From Marivirga harenae (GTDB lineage: Bacteria > Bacteroidota > Bacteroidia > Cytophagales > Cyclobacteriaceae): a stretch of DNA of 64,000 nucleotides. Below, in pieces: positions 63,257 to 64,000 of this stretch. Position 1 is the first letter of the stretch. Every line of letters begins with the position of its first letter. The position numbers and the translations under genes were made by a program. The stretch is taken from the NCBI RefSeq assembly GCF_030534335.1, contig NZ_CP130565.1, forward strand, positions 2,687,501 to 2,751,500. The letters run 5' to 3'. Below the pieces are notes generated by a model. That model had not been told where the DNA came from. It was given only the letters and a program-made list of their open reading frames with translations, and made no database searches.

Positions 63257-64000
63257 TTACAATTCAACTGAAAGAATATCCAATATCCTATTTAAATCGT
63301 CTTTTGATAGAAATGGAATCTTGATCTCCCCCTTATTATTTTTGTCGATTTTCATACCAACTTTTGTGCCAAAGTGAGAAGAGAGCTTAGTTTGCACTTG
63401 CTTGGCTTCATATGGCATTTCCACTTTTGAAGTTTTATCCTTTTCCTTTCCTTCACCACTTGTTAACTCCCGTACTAAGGCTTCTACTTTTCGTACGGAT
63501 AAATCATCCTTCAATATTTTCTTGAAAACATCTAATTGTTTGTCTACATCTTCAATATTGATGATAGCACGAGCATGTCCCATGCTAATTCTTTTATCGC
63601 GAATAGCCAATTGAATATCTGGTGGAAGCTTTAATAGCCTTAAATAATTATTGACAGTGGTTCTATTTTTTCCAACCCTATCACCCAATTGCTCTTGTTT
63701 TAGATCGCATTCTGTTAATAATCTCTGATAGCTTAATGCGATTTCAATAGAATTAAGATTTTCACGCTGAATATTCTCAATCAATGCCATTTCTAGCATT
63801 TGCTGATCGTCAGCAGTTCTTATATAGGCTGGGATAGACTTTAGTCCTGCCAATTTAGAGGCCTGTGTTCTTCTTTCCCCAGATATAAGTTGATAGCTAT
63901 CTTTGCTTAACTTTCTAACCGTTATCGGCTGAATAATACCTTGTACCTTTATTGATTCTGACAATTCTTCTAGAGCTTGTTTATCAAAATCAGTACGAGG
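63257..64000 (-). CDS. parB: ParB-family chromosome partitioning protein, 5' end outside window
   Basis: The visible ~248 residues cover the ParB core. ISGERRTQASKLAGL is the CTPase/GERR motif, KNRTTVNNYLRLLKLP the HTH, SMGHARAI the box III region and the C-terminal LSKDDLNRILDIL the dimerisation part. The frame is open to the right edge, so the start lies outside the window. Together with the order of the next genes it suggests the parAB locus, often near the origin, though no parS site was found. Confidence 0.93.
   Translation of the reverse strand, partial: PRTDFDKQALEELSESIKVQGIIQPITVRKLSKDSYQLISGERRTQASKLAGLKSIPAYIRTADDQQMLEMALIENIQRENLNSIEIALSYQRLLTECDLKQEQLGDRVGKNRTTVNNYLRLLKLPPDIQLAIRDKRISMGHARAIINIEDVDKQLDVFKKILKDDLSVRKVEALVRELTSGEGKEKDKTSKVEMPYEAKQVQTKLSSHFGTKVGMKIDKNNKGEIKIPFLSKDDLNRILDILSVEL

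Noticed and set aside
1-64000. Search for CRISPR arrays, tRNA or rRNA genes, IS elements, prophage genes and integrases
   Set aside because: No regularly spaced repeats, cloverleaf-like sequence, transposase or phage motif was seen in the gaps or reading frames.

Overview
The window looks like chromosomal DNA from a low-G+C, AT-rich member of the Bacteroidota, most likely order Cytophagales. Evidence: Bacteroidota-specific families (DUF1599, BT_3928-type DoxX/MauE proteins, DUF3127, DUF5683, DUF6588, short ProS without the editing insertion, cdaA next to folP, parB-DUF5683-dapB-lepB order), many outer-membrane beta-barrels and lipoproteins, few Shine-Dalgarno sites, and promoter elements of the TAnnTTTG type. 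A genus such as Marivirga or Fulvivirga is possible but is not proven by the sequence. No tRNA, rRNA, CRISPR, IS element or prophage was recognised; gene density is high and most genes are ordinary core genes.

Layout. 1-9.6 kb: end of a plsC-like acyltransferase, gatC, a 1000-residue membrane/TPR protein, an ABC ATPase, a NarL-type response regulator, lpxB, fmt, and a TPR sensor histidine kinase preceded by a tiny lipoprotein gene. 9.8-10.4 kb: a non-coding region with GGGGT/ACCCC motifs and a candidate structured small RNA. 10.4-14.9 kb: a kinase-like protein without ATPase domain, kbl, and a PAS histidine kinase. 14.9-25 kb: outer-membrane proteins, a glycosyltransferase, PhzF, the floA-nfeD pair, proS, a Ser/Arg-rich exported protein and a FadL-like porin. 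25-32.9 kb: aroK, BT_3928-like, DUF1599, divergent folP-cdaA, enoyl-CoA hydratase, a SerC-like aminotransferase, marC, rnhA and a small barrel protein.

32.9-40.1 kb is the first accessory-looking block: an ECF sigma factor and a membrane TPR protein that looks like its anti-sigma partner, divergent from a lipoprotein, a 49-residue membrane peptide, a PKD-domain beta-barrel protein and an exported, membrane-anchored TPR-CHAT protein with an intact caspase-like His/Cys pair. Then come trmN6 and a saccharopine-dehydrogenase family gene.

42.5-54.1 kb is the second block: CheR, a CheB catalytic domain without receiver, a membrane GAF protein, a SiaA-like sensor phosphatase (Cache-like/HAMP/GAF/PAS/PAS/PP2C), SiaB, SiaC (Thr68 conserved), an ABCG transporter with a TerB-like N-terminus, a lipoprotein and a small exported protein. 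This resembles the Pseudomonas SiaABC partner-switching module, but no SiaD diguanylate cyclase is present; the transporter is the obvious candidate output. This is inference from gene order.

54.2-64 kb returns to housekeeping: an esterase, GT2 polyprenol-phosphate mannosyltransferase, gmhB-like phosphatase, purB, DUF3817, DUF3127 with an SSB-like acidic tail, a hydroxyacid dehydrogenase, an RluA-family protein whose catalytic Asp is Glu, lepB, dapB, DUF5683 and the 3' part of parB.
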